From NCBI GenBank assembly GCA_963788215.1, contig CAWBFX010000005.1, positions 1 through 64,000 of the forward strand: 64,000 nucleotides of DNA, given 5' to 3'. The first letter of the stretch is position 1; the number at the start of each line of letters is the position of its first letter. Shown here piece after piece: positions 52,907-61,881 of the stretch. The notes under the pieces were generated by a model, which worked only from the letters and a program-made list of their open reading frames with translations, was not told the origin of the DNA and searched no databases. This DNA is from AC-32 sp963788215 (GTDB lineage: Bacteria; Actinomycetota; Thermoleophilia; Gaiellales; Gaiellaceae). The translations under genes and the position numbers were made by a program.

Positions 52907-55541
52907 CGCCCTCGAGGCCGCAGCGGCGGACGTGATCCTCCGCGACGGCTCGACGCTGAGGCTGAGGGCGCCGGCCCCCGAGGAGGCCGGCGCCCTCGAA
53001 GCGTTCTTCGCGGGGCTCTCGGCGCGGAGCTTCTACCAGCGCTTTCACGGGATCCGCACTGTCGACGGCAGCCTGGTCGAGCACCTGCTCGAGCCGGACT
53101 GGGCCGACCGCGGCGTGCTCGTGGGCGTGTCGGGCGAGCGGATCGTCGCGGTCGCGGAGTTCATGCGCCTGCGCGACGAGACCTCGGCCGAGGTGGCCTT
53201 CGCGGTCGCCGACGAGCACCAGGGCCGCGGGATCGGCACGCGCCTGCTCGAGCAGCTCGCGATCCGCGCCGCGGCAACCGGGATCGAGCGCTTCGTGGCC
53301 GAGGTGCTGCCGGAGAACGCTCCCATGCTCCAGGTCTTTCGCGACGCCGGCTTCGAGGTGGCGCGCGAGCTCGAGGGCGGCGAGATCGAGGTTCGCTTCC
53401 CGATCGCCGCAACCGAGACGTATCGCGCCCGGGTCGACGAGCGCGACCACGCGGCGGTGACGGCCTCGCTGCGCCCGTTCTTCGCGCCGGGCTCGGTGGC
53501 GGTCGTCGGGGCCTCGCGCAGGCGCGGCTCGATCGGCGGCGAGCTCTTCCGCAACGTGCTCGCGGCCGACTTCCAGGGCGCCGCCTACCCGGTCAACCGG
53601 GACGGCGAGGCGGTCGGGGGCGTGCGCGGCTACGCGAAGCTGAACGAGCTGCCCGAGGTTCCGGAGCTCGCAGTCGTCTGCCTCCCGGGACGCTTCGTGA
53701 TCGAGAGCGTGCAGGAGGCGCTGGAGCTCGGGATCAAGGCCGTCTGCGTGATCTCCTCGGGATTCGCCGAAGTCGGCGGCGAGGGCGTCCAGCGGCAGGC
53801 CGAGCTGCTCGACCTGGTCCGGGAGCACGGCGCCCGGCTCGTCGGGCCCAACTGCCTCGGCATCGCGATCCCGCCGCTCGGGCTGAACGCCACCTTCGGC
53901 CCGCGGCCGCTCCCGCCCGGCCCGATCGCCTTCTCCTCGCAGAGCGGCGCCCTCGGGCTGGCGCTGCTCGAGAAGGCCGCGGAGCGCAGGCTCGGGTTCT
54001 CGTCCTTCGTCTCGATCGGGAACAAGGCCGACGTCTCCTCGAACGACCTGCTCGAATGGTGGGAGGAGGACTCCGAGACCGAGGTCGTGCTCCTCTACCT
54101 CGAGTCGTTCGGCAATCCCGGCAAGTTCAGCCGCCTCGCACGGCGGGTGGCACGGCGCAAGCCGATCCTGGCGCTGAAGGCCGGGACGACGAACGCAGGC
54201 GCGAAGGCGGCGAGCTCCCATACGGCGGCGCTCGCCGGCTCCGATACCGCGGTCGAGGCGCTCTTCCACCAGGCGGGCGTGCTCCGGGCGCGCACGCTGG
54301 AGGAGCTGGTCGACGCAACCGAGCTGCTCGCGAACCAGCCCCTGCCCAGTGGGCGGCGCGTCGGCGTCCTCACCAACGCGGGCGGCCTCGGGATCCTCTG
54401 CGCGGACGCCTGCGAGGAGGCGGGCCTCGAGCTGCCCGAGCCGGGCAAGGAGACGCGAGCGGCGCTCGCCGGGCTCGTGCCCGAGGACGCCAGCCTCGCG
54501 AACCCGATCGACATGCTCGGCTCGGCGACAGCGGCCAGCTACGCGCAGGCGATCCCGCCGCTGCTCGCGGACAAGCGGCTCGACGCGCTGATCGTCCTCT
54601 TCGTCCCGCCCGTCGTCGCCGGCGCCGACGAGGTCGCCGCGGCGATCCGCGAGACCGTCGAGGCCGCGGGCTCCGACAAGCCGGTGCTCGCGGTCGTGAT
54701 GAGCGCGGCAGGGACTCCCGCGTGCCTGCTCGAGGCCGGCTCCCCGGTCGCGCCGTTCCAGTACCCGGAGTCGGCCGCCCACGCGCTCGGCGTCGCGGTT
54801 GCGCGCTCAGAGTGGCTGCGCCAGCCGGCCGGCACCGTCCCCGAGCTCGACCGCATCGACCGTGCAGCCGCGCGGCGCCTGATCGACGAGACCGGGGCAG
54901 GATGGCTCTCGCCCGGTCAGGCGGGCGCGCTGCTCGAGGCGTACGGGGTTCCCGTCGTCTCGGAGCGTGAGGCCGACTCGGTCGACGAGGCGGTCGAGGC
55001 CGCGCGCGGGTTCGGCTTCCCCGTCGTCGTCAAGACAGCGGCCGCGGGGGCGCACAAGACCGAGAGCGGCGGCGTCGCGCTCGACCTGCGCGACGAGAAG
55101 CAGGTCGCGGCGGCTGTCGAGCGAATCGGCGCGCCCGTCGTCGTCCAGAGCTACGTCAGCGGCGGCGCCGAGCTGCTCGCGGGCGTCGTCCAGGATCCCG
55201 TCTTCGGCCCGCTGGTCGCCTTCGGGCCGGGCGGCGTGCTCGCGGAGCTGATCGGCGATGCCGCATTCCGCCTCGCCCCGCTCACGGACATCGACGCCGC
55301 GGAGCTCGTGCAGACCGGCAAGGCCGGACGGCTCGTCGCCGGCTTCCGGGGCGCGCCTGCGGCGGACGCGGCGGCTCTGATCGACCTCCTGCACCGCCTC
55401 TCCGCGCTCGCCGAGGACTTCCCGGAAGTCGCCGAGCTCGACCTGAACCCGGTGATCGCGCAACCCGACCGCTGCGTCGTTGTCGACATGCGCATTCGCC
55501 TCGAGCCGACCGCTCCGCGCCGCTCGCCGAAAACCTGGTGA
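52875..55541 (+). CDS. GNAT domain fused to ADP-forming acyl-CoA synthetase (Pat/ACD type)
   Basis: An 888-residue protein. An N-terminal GNAT domain (residues about 20-175; EVAFAVADEHQGRGIGTRLLEQL) precedes the ACD parts: CoA-binding (FAPGSVAVVGASRRRGSIG), ligase-CoA domains and ATP-grasp (VPVVSEREADSVDEAVEAA, VVVKTAAAGAHKTESGGV). The catalytic His of ACD enzymes is kept in AKAASSHTAALAGSD (His449 from GTG 52875); Pat-type acetyltransferases that lost ligase activity have Asn there. It could both make or use acetyl-CoA with ADP/ATP and acetylate proteins. TTG 52887 with GAGGAGG 3 nt upstream is an alternative start. Confidence 0.9.
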   Translation: MRRPLQAPAHSALEAAAADVILRDGSTLRLRAPAPEEAGALEAFFAGLSARSFYQRFHGIRTVDGSLVEHLLEPDWADRGVLVGVSGERIVAVAEFMRLRDETSAEVAFAVADEHQGRGIGTRLLEQLAIRAAATGIERFVAEVLPENAPMLQVFRDAGFEVARELEGGEIEVRFPIAATETYRARVDERDHAAVTASLRPFFAPGSVAVVGASRRRGSIGGELFRNVLAADFQGAAYPVNRDGEAVGGVRGYAKLNELPEVPELAVVCLPGRFVIESVQEALELGIKAVCVISSGFAEVGGEGVQRQAELLDLVREHGARLVGPNCLGIAIPPLGLNATFGPRPLPPGPIAFSSQSGALGLALLEKAAERRLGFSSFVSIGNKADVSSNDLLEWWEEDSETEVVLLYLESFGNPGKFSRLARRVARRKPILALKAGTTNAGAKAASSHTAALAGSDTAVEALFHQAGVLRARTLEELVDATELLANQPLPSGRRVGVLTNAGGLGILCADACEEAGLELPEPGKETRAALAGLVPEDASLANPIDMLGSATAASYAQAIPPLLADKRLDALIVLFVPPVVAGADEVAAAIRETVEAAGSDKPVLAVVMSAAGTPACLLEAGSPVAPFQYPESAAHALGVAVARSEWLRQPAGTVPELDRIDRAAARRLIDETGAGWLSPGQAGALLEAYGVPVVSEREADSVDEAVEAARGFGFPVVVKTAAAGAHKTESGGVALDLRDEKQVAAAVERIGAPVVVQSYVSGGAELLAGVVQDPVFGPLVAFGPGGVLAELIGDAAFRLAPLTDIDAAELVQTGKAGRLVAGFRGAPAADAAALIDLLHRLSALAEDFPEVAELDLNPVIAQPDRCVVVDMRIRLEPTAPRRSPKTW

Positions 55542-55897
55542 GCCCCGAATGGCATGCTCCGGGCGTGGAGGGCTCGCTCCCACCTGCCCATGCGTTCGAC
55601 ATCGAGGGTGCGAAGGCACGACTCACACGCGCGAACGGCGGCTACGAGATCGTCCACCGCTCGGCGGGCCTCGAGATCGGCGTCTACGTCCTGGTCGCGC
55701 CCGAGCCCGACCGACAGCAGCCGCACTCCGACGACGAGGTCTACGTGGTGCTCGAGGGGAACGGCGCCCTCGAGGTCGAGGGCGAGCGCGTCGACCTGCG
55801 TGAGGGCCACGCGACCTTCGTGCCCGCCGGCGCCGAGCACCGCTTCGTCGGCTACGAGCACCTGAGCGTGCTCGTGATCTTCGAGCGGCGGGCGTGA
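55538..55897 (+). CDS. Cupin domain protein
   Basis: A 119-residue cupin with metal-binding motif 1 RQQPHSDDEVYVVLEGNGALEVEG and motif 2 FVPAGAEHRFVGYEHLS. GTG 55538 overlaps the ACD stop (GTGA) and its own stop overlaps the phosphoketolase GTG by 4 nt, so it lies in the middle of a tight operon. Small cupins in carbon-stress operons may be sugar-binding or isomerases; function unproven. Confidence 0.85.
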   Translation: MSPEWHAPGVEGSLPPAHAFDIEGAKARLTRANGGYEIVHRSAGLEIGVYVLVAPEPDRQQPHSDDEVYVVLEGNGALEVEGERVDLREGHATFVPAGAEHRFVGYEHLSVLVIFERRA

Positions 55898-58270
55898 GCC
55901 TGCCGGACGAGCTGACCGAGACGCTCTCGGCCGAAGAGCTGAGCCGCCTCGACGCGTACTGGCGCGCTGCGAACTACCTCTCCGTCGGCCAGATCTACCT
56001 GCTCGACAACCCGCTGCTGCGTGAGCCGCTCGCGCCGGAGCACGTCAAGCCGCGCCTGCTCGGCCACTTCGGCACCACTCCGGGCCTGAACCTCCTCTAC
56101 GCGCACCTGAACCGCGCCATCCGGCGGCGCGACCTGAGCGCGATCTACATCACGGGCCCCGGCCACGGCGGGCCCGGCGTCGTCGCGAACGCGTACCTCG
56201 AAGGCACCTACAGCGAGCTCTACCCCGAGGTCGGCGAGGACGAGGAAGGGCTGCGACGGCTCTTCCGGCAGTTTTCGTTCCCCGGCGGCATCCCGAGCCA
56301 TGCGGCGCCAGAGACGCCCGGCTCGATCCACGAAGGCGGCGAGCTCGGCTACTCGCTCGCCCACGCGTTCGGGGCGGCCTTCGACAACCCCGAGCTGCTG
56401 GTCGCGTGCGTCATCGGCGACGGCGAGGCCGAGACCGGCCCGCTCGCGGCGAGCTGGCACTCGAACAAGTTCCTCAACGCGCGGACGGACGGCGCCGTCC
56501 TTCCGATCCTCCACCTGAACGGCTACAAGATCGCGAACCCGACGGTGCTGGCGCGGATTCCGGACTCCGAGCTCGCCTCGCTGCTGGAGGGGTACGGCTG
56601 GCGACCGATCCTCGTCTCCGGCGACGAGCCCGAGCGCGTGCACCACGAGCTCGCAGCGGCGCTCGACGAGGCGCTCGACGAGATCGCTGAGATTCAGCGC
56701 CGCGCCCGCGCTGACGGCGACGAAACCGCACGGCCGCGCTGGCCGGCGCTCGTCCTGCGGACGCCGAAGGGCTGGACCGGCCCGAAGGAGGTCGACGGCC
56801 TGCCGGTCGAGAACACGTGGCGCTCGCACCAGGTCCCGGTCGCCGACGTGCGCGGCAACCCGGCCCACCTGAGCATCCTCGAGGACTGGCTTCGCAGCTA
56901 CCGGCCGGAGGAGCTGTTCGACGACGACGGCCGGCTGATCTCCGAGCTGGCCGAGCTGCCGCCGAGCGGGACGAGCCGGATGAGCGCCAACCCGAGCGCG
57001 AACGGCGGGGAGCTCCTGCGCGACCTCGTCCTGCCCGACTTCCGCGATTACGCCGTCGAGGTAAAGGCGCCGGCGACGAGCCTCAGCGAGGCGACACGCG
57101 TCCTCGGCGCATTTCTGCGCGACGTGATCGTCCGCAACCCGGACAATTTCCGCGTCTTCGGCCCCGACGAGACCGAGTCGAATCGCCTCGGCGCCGTGCT
57201 CGAGGCGACCGAGCGCCAGTGGTCGGCCGAGCGCCTGCCGACCGACGAGCACCTCGCGCCGGAGGGGCGCGTGATCGAGGTCCTCTCCGAGCACCTCTGC
57301 CAGGGCTGGCTCGAGGGCTACCTGCTCACCGGCCGGCACGGCCTCTTCAACTGCTACGAGGCCTTCATCCACATCGTCGACTCGATGTTCAACCAGCACG
57401 CGAAGTGGCTCGAGACGACGCAGAAGATCGCTTGGCGCAGGCCGATCGCGTCGTTCAACTACCTGCTCTCGTCGCACGTCTGGCGCCAGGACCACAACGG
57501 CTTCTCGCATCAGGACCCAGGGTTCATCGACCACGTCGTGAACAAGAAGGCGCACGTCGTCCGCGTCTACCTCCCGCCGGACGCGAACACGCTCCTGTCG
57601 GTCGCCGACCACTGCCTGCGCAGCCGCGACTACGTCAACGTGATCGTCGCCGGGAAGCAGCCCGCCCTCGACTACCTCTCGATGGACGATGCCATCGTCC
57701 ACTGCACGCGAGGCGCCGGGATCTGGGAATGGGCCTCGAACGACGAGGACGGCGAGCCCGACGTCGTCCTCGGGTGCTGCGGCGACATCCCGACGCTCGA
57801 GACGCTGGCGGCGGCCGCGCTCCTGCGCGAGCACCTACCGGAGCTGAAGGTGCGCGTCGTCAACGTCGTCGACCTGATGCGCCTCCAGCCCGAGACGGAG
57901 CATCCCGCACGGCCTGCCCGACGCCGAGTTCGACGCGCTCTTCACGACCGACAGACCCGTCGTCTTCGCGTACCACGGCTACCCGTGGCTGATCCACCGC
58001 CTCACCTACCGCCGTCGGAACCACGACAACGTGCACGTCCGCGGCTACAAGGAGGAGGGCACGACCACGACGCCGTTCGACATGGTCATGCTCAACGACC
58101 TCGACCGCTTCCACCTCGTGATCGACGTGATCGACCGCGTTCCCGGGCTCGCGCGGACCTGCGGCCGTCTCCGGCAGGACCTCCTCGACCGGCGGCTTCG
58201 CGCGCGGGCCTACACGCGCGAGCACGGCGAGGACGACCCCGAGATCCGCGACTGGGTCTGGCCCTACTGA
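55894..58270 (+). CDS. xfp: Phosphoketolase (XFP), one frameshift
   Basis: Reconstructed as about 792 residues, the normal length. ThDP motifs GPGHGGPGVVANAYLEG, CVIGDGEAETGPLAASWHSNKF and ILHLNGYKIANPT are intact, with the later segments GWLEGYLLTGRHGLFNCYEAF and SFNYLLSSHVWRQDHNGFSHQDPG. It cleaves xylulose-5-P or fructose-6-P to acetyl-phosphate plus an aldose phosphate. One extra C near 57904 (CATCCCGCACGG) shifts the frame; the final 120 residues (HGLPDAEFDALFTTDRPVVF ... DPEIRDWVWPY) follow in the next frame. GTG 55894 overlaps the cupin stop. Acetate kinase follows. Confidence 0.92.
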
Positions 58271-58281
58271 GCCCAGCCCCA

Positions 58282-59298
58282 TTGAGTCGCGTCCTCGTCG
58301 TCAACGCCGGCTCGACGAGCCTGAAGCTCTCGCTCGTCTCCGCCGACGAGTCGGCCGAGACGCTCGTTTCGCTCGAGGACGTGCCCTCGGAGGTGGGGGC
58401 CGCCGCGCACCGCGTCGTGCACGGCGGGGCGGCCTTTCGCGAGCCCACCGTGCTCGACGACGAGGTGGTCGCCGCGCTGGAGGGACTGACCGAGCTCGCG
58501 CCGCTGCACAACGCGCCTGCGCTCGCCGCGATCGGGGAGGCGAAGCGTTTGCTTCCCGGAATCCCGCACGTCGCGGTCTTCGACACGGCCTTCCACGCGA
58601 CGATCCCGCCCGAGGCATACACCTACGCGCTCCCGCACCGCTTCCGCGAAGAGCTCGGCATCCGCCGCTACGGATTCCACGGCCTCTCCGTGCAATGGGC
58701 GAGCGAGCGTGTTCGCGTCGGGCGGCTCGTCGTCTGCCACCTCGGCGGCGGCTGCTCGGTGACCGCGGTGCGCGACGGCCGCTCCGTCGACACGACGATG
58801 GGCCTCACGCCGCTCGAAGGGGTGCCGATGGGGACGCGGGCCGGCTCGGTCGACCCGGGCGCCCTCCTCTACTTGCTGCGCCACGGCCTGACCGTGGACC
58901 AGCTGGATCACGCGCTCGAGCACGAGTCCGGCCTGCTCGGGCTCTCGGGCTCGGCCTCGGTGCGGGAGCTCGAGGGAGCCGACGATGACGCGTCGCAACT
59001 TGCGCTCGAGGTCTTCTCCTACCGCGTGGCCGGCGCGATCGCGGCGACGACCGTCGCGCTCGGCGGGCTCGACGCAGTCGTCTTCACCGCGGGGATCGGC
59101 GAGAACTCTGCCCCCGTCAGGCGGCTGGTGTGCGCGCGGCTCGGCCACCTGGGAGTCGAGCTCGACGAGGCTGCAAACGACTCGGCGGAGCCGGACGCCG
59201 AGATCGCCCGTGCCGACTCGGCCGTCCGTGTGGTCGTGCTGAGCGCGCGCGAGGACCTCGTCGCCGCCCGCGCGACGCGTGCGCTACTAGGCGAATGA
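58282..59298 (+). CDS. ackA: Acetate kinase
   Basis: A 338-residue acetate kinase of the ASKHA fold, somewhat shorter than the usual 390-400. Motifs: VLVVNAGSTSLKLSLVS, AVFDTAFHATIP, RRYGFHGLSVQWASERV, VVCHLGGGCSVTAV, and VVFTAGIGENSAPVR. It makes ATP and acetate from acetyl-phosphate supplied by the phosphoketolase 11 nt upstream. The start is TTG 58282 (ATTGAGTCG). Its last 12 nt overlap the convergent flavoprotein gene. Confidence 0.94.
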   Translation: MSRVLVVNAGSTSLKLSLVSADESAETLVSLEDVPSEVGAAAHRVVHGGAAFREPTVLDDEVVAALEGLTELAPLHNAPALAAIGEAKRLLPGIPHVAVFDTAFHATIPPEAYTYALPHRFREELGIRRYGFHGLSVQWASERVRVGRLVVCHLGGGCSVTAVRDGRSVDTTMGLTPLEGVPMGTRAGSVDPGALLYLLRHGLTVDQLDHALEHESGLLGLSGSASVRELEGADDDASQLALEVFSYRVAGAIAATTVALGGLDAVVFTAGIGENSAPVRRLVCARLGHLGVELDEAANDSAEPDAEIARADSAVRVVVLSAREDLVAARATRALLGE

Positions 59299-60405
59299 GT
59301 GCTCGGCGAGGCCGAGCCGCTGCGCCAGGAAGGGCGCGAGGTAGTGCCCGACGATCTTGTCGGGAGGCCACCAGAGAGGCTCGGTGTCGACCGCGGCCCT
59401 GGCCGTTCCCGCCTCCGCGCGCAGGTAGCGCGGCACCATCCCGGTCAGGAGCAGCCCGCGGAGCACCGGCCTGAACGGCTCGGGCTCGATTTCAGCGCCG
59501 AGCTGGGCGGCGATCGCCTGGGCGGCCGCATCGGCCTGCTGGGTCGCGATCCCGCCCTGCTTGAGCGGGAACTGCGTCAGATCGCCGGCCGCGTAGACGT
59601 CGACCTCGGAGCCGACCCGCCCATGCTCGTCGGTTGGCACGAAACCGTGCCAGTCGGCGGTCACGCCTGGAAGCGCCGGGCCCTGGAGCCTCGGTGAGGC
59701 GACGACCCGGTCGGCCTCGATCCGGCCCTCCGGCGCAAGGCGCAGGACGCCGTCATCGAAATCGAGAGGGGTGACGTGGGTGCGCAGCCCGATTCCGCGC
59801 GCCTCGAGCAGCTCGCGCACCGCGGCGGCGCCCGGAGTTCCGAAGATTCCGAGCGGTGCCTCCTCCGGCGTGACGACGGTGACGGTCACGTTGAGCGCGC
59901 CGCGGTCGATCAGCGTCTCGCGGGTGAGCAGCGCCAGCTCGTAGAGCGGCAGCGGCCAGGTCACGCCCGCCGGGACCGCGAAGACGATCTGCCGGACCTC
60001 GCCCGCGAGCGCATCGTCTAGGAGTGCGGCGAGCGCGGGGCTGTCCTGCGGGCCGCGGAACGTGAGCGAGCCCGGGACGGCCTCGCGGGAGCGCGCACCG
60101 AGCGCGAGCAGAACCGCGTCGTACGGAACCGTTCCCTCCTCGGTCACCACTAGCCGGGCCCCCGGATCGAGGGCAGTCGCACTCGTCCGGCGCAGGCGCG
60201 CTCCGGCGCCCTCGACCAGCGGCTCGAGCGGAAAGCGCCGCACCTCGCCGACGAGGAAGGGCTCGGCGACCGCGAGCGGGCGGTAGACGAACTCGTCGTC
60301 GGGCGCCAGGATCTCTACGTCTGCGAGCTCCGGCGCCAGGTCTTGCAGGGCAAGAGCCGCCTCGAGTGCGGCGACGCCTCCGCCGACGATGACGACCCTT
60401 CCCAT
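59287..60405 (-). CDS. FAD/NAD(P)-binding oxidoreductase, Cys-free SQR-like
   Basis: A 372-residue two-dinucleotide-fold flavoprotein similar to sulfide:quinone reductases and type II NADH dehydrogenases: VVIVGGGVAALEAALAL, DDEFVYRPLAVAEPF, YDAVLLALGAR and DVYAAGDLTQFPLKQGG. It contains no cysteine at all, so it cannot use the Cys disulfide of real SQR; an NDH-2-like quinone reductase or a ferredoxin/NAD reductase is possible. It sits next to phosphoketolase and acetate kinase. ATG 60405. Two hydrophobic C-terminal stretches may allow membrane contact. Confidence 0.85.
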   Translation of the reverse strand: MGRVVIVGGGVAALEAALALQDLAPELADVEILAPDDEFVYRPLAVAEPFLVGEVRRFPLEPLVEGAGARLRRTSATALDPGARLVVTEEGTVPYDAVLLALGARSREAVPGSLTFRGPQDSPALAALLDDALAGEVRQIVFAVPAGVTWPLPLYELALLTRETLIDRGALNVTVTVVTPEEAPLGIFGTPGAAAVRELLEARGIGLRTHVTPLDFDDGVLRLAPEGRIEADRVVASPRLQGPALPGVTADWHGFVPTDEHGRVGSEVDVYAAGDLTQFPLKQGGIATQQADAAAQAIAAQLGAEIEPEPFRPVLRGLLLTGMVPRYLRAEAGTARAAVDTEPLWWPPDKIVGHYLAPFLAQRLGLAEHSFA

Positions 60406-60480
60406 GGCTGCATGGTCGCGGACAGCTCAGGCTGCGCCATCCGGACGGACACCGAGCGCGTTGCGGAAAACTACGGAACC

Positions 60481-61254
60481 GTGCGTGCCGTTGCCCTCGT
60501 CCTGGTGCTCGCCACGGCGGGCTCCGCGTTCGCCCGAGGCGCCGAACGGCCGTGGCGGCCGGACGTCGCTGCGGCGAAGCGCTACGCGCAGCACCGCCAC
60601 GCCGATGCAATCGCCTTCGCGGTCCGCACGCCGACGCGCACCTGGGGCTGGCACGCGTACCGGACATTTCCGTCGGCGAGTCTGCTGAAGGCGATCCTGC
60701 TCGTCGCGTACCTCGACCGGCCGTCCGTCCGTTCCCGGCCGCTGCGGAGCTCGGACCGCACGCTGCTCGCGCCGATGATCCGGCGGTCGGACAACGATGC
60801 CGCAAGTGACGTGCTCGCCATCGACGGGCCGCGGGCGGTCTACGTGGTCGCGCGGCGCGCGGGCATGCGGCGCTTCCGCCTCGTCATGGGAACCTGGGGC
60901 CTCAGCCGCGTCGACGCTGCCGACCAGTCACGCTTCTTCCTGCACGTCGACCGCTTCGTCGCGCCTCGCCACCGGGCGTACGCGATGCGCCTCCTGAACA
61001 GGATCACGCCGGTCCAGCGCTGGGGGATCGCGCGCGTGCGCCCCTCCGGCTGGCGGCTCTACTTCAAGGGCGGCTGGGGCTCCGGCACAGGCTGGGTCGA
61101 CCACCAGACGGCGCTCCTGACCCGCGGCGACCAGCGGGTCTCTCTTTCGATCCTCACCTTCGAGGACGGCTCGCACGCGTACGGGACGCAGACGCTGCAG
61201 GGAATCGCGGCGCGCCTCCTGAGCGGCCTCGACCGAGCCGGCGACGTGCCCTAG
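60481..61254 (+). CDS. Class A beta-lactamase-fold serine hydrolase, secreted
   Basis: A 257-residue exported hydrolase. Signal peptide VRAVALVLVLATAGSAFARG follows GTG 60481. SLLK (PSASLLKAILLVA) is the SxxK motif, RRSDNDA gives the SDN motif, and FKGGWGSGTG replaces the KTG triad strand. The layout resembles beta-lactamases and D,D-peptidases of the penicillin-interacting type. Lys in KTG is present as KGG. No Glu166-type Omega loop is clear, so activity on beta-lactams is doubtful. It is the first of three wall-related genes. Confidence 0.8.
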   Translation: MRAVALVLVLATAGSAFARGAERPWRPDVAAAKRYAQHRHADAIAFAVRTPTRTWGWHAYRTFPSASLLKAILLVAYLDRPSVRSRPLRSSDRTLLAPMIRRSDNDAASDVLAIDGPRAVYVVARRAGMRRFRLVMGTWGLSRVDAADQSRFFLHVDRFVAPRHRAYAMRLLNRITPVQRWGIARVRPSGWRLYFKGGWGSGTGWVDHQTALLTRGDQRVSLSILTFEDGSHAYGTQTLQGIAARLLSGLDRAGDVP

Positions 61255-61860
61255 CTAGCCGCCGGTCGCGGAGAAGTGCTGGTAGTCGGGCGAGGCCGAC
61301 CAGCGGCCGCCCCACTGCCAGCCTGCCGCGGCGAACGCGTTCACGAGGAGGCCGCCGCGGTACGCCATCCCGGGACGGATCCGCGAGCGGTTCAGGTACG
61401 CGCGGCCGGCGCGCGGGTGAACCCGGCCGTTCAGCACGTACGGGTTCTCGACCGGATCGACGTCGATCGCGAGGCCGTACGCGTGCACCGACCAGCGCTT
61501 CGGACCGGGCGCGACCGCGTAGCGGCAGTTGAAGGCGGCCGTGTTGTCGGCGGCGAGCGAGCGCTCGTCGACCCCGCGGTAGGCGTCGATCGGCCGCAGT
61601 CGCCGGATCGGGAAGCGCGCGACGTAGAGCCGCCGGAAGACGCGAACCACGTCTCCCACCGCAGACGCGTTCACGACGACCGCCCCCCTGTGGGCCCGCC
61701 GGTCGAAGCCCCAGTACGAGAGCCGCACCCGCCGCAGCTGCGCCGGCGCGACCGGGCAGCCGCGGTGCCACGAGTACGGAAGCTGCGCCGCGGTCACGCG
61801 CGAGACGGAGTGCGCGAACGGCGGCTGCAGCGCGAGCAGGGCGAGAAGGACGAGCTTCAC
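61255..61860 (-). CDS. M15-family D,D-/L,D-carboxypeptidase-like protein, secreted
   Basis: A 201-residue exported metallopeptidase. After a signal peptide (LVLLALLALQPPFAHS) it has DNTAAFNCRYAVAPGPKRWSVHAYGLAIDVDPVENPY, whose SxHxxGxAxDV motif binds zinc, and YQHFSATGG for the third ligand. It cleaves peptidoglycan stem peptides. GTG 61860 is chosen for the signal peptide. It is convergent with the serine hydrolase with no intergenic base and divergent from an L,D-transpeptidase. Confidence 0.87.
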   Translation of the reverse strand: MKLVLLALLALQPPFAHSVSRVTAAQLPYSWHRGCPVAPAQLRRVRLSYWGFDRRAHRGAVVVNASAVGDVVRVFRRLYVARFPIRRLRPIDAYRGVDERSLAADNTAAFNCRYAVAPGPKRWSVHAYGLAIDVDPVENPYVLNGRVHPRAGRAYLNRSRIRPGMAYRGGLLVNAFAAAGWQWGGRWSASPDYQHFSATGG

Positions 61861-61881
61861 CGCGCGTAGTCTGCACGCACG

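Noticed and set aside
55894..59298. Apparent phosphoketolase-acetate kinase fusion of 1134 residues
   Set aside because: An extra C near 57904 puts phosphoketolase out of its frame and into that of acetate kinase; separate ends and starts exist at 58270 and 58282.
60481..61254. True class A beta-lactamase resistance gene
   Set aside because: SxxK and SDN are present but the Glu166 region is not recognisable and the context is cell-wall housekeeping.
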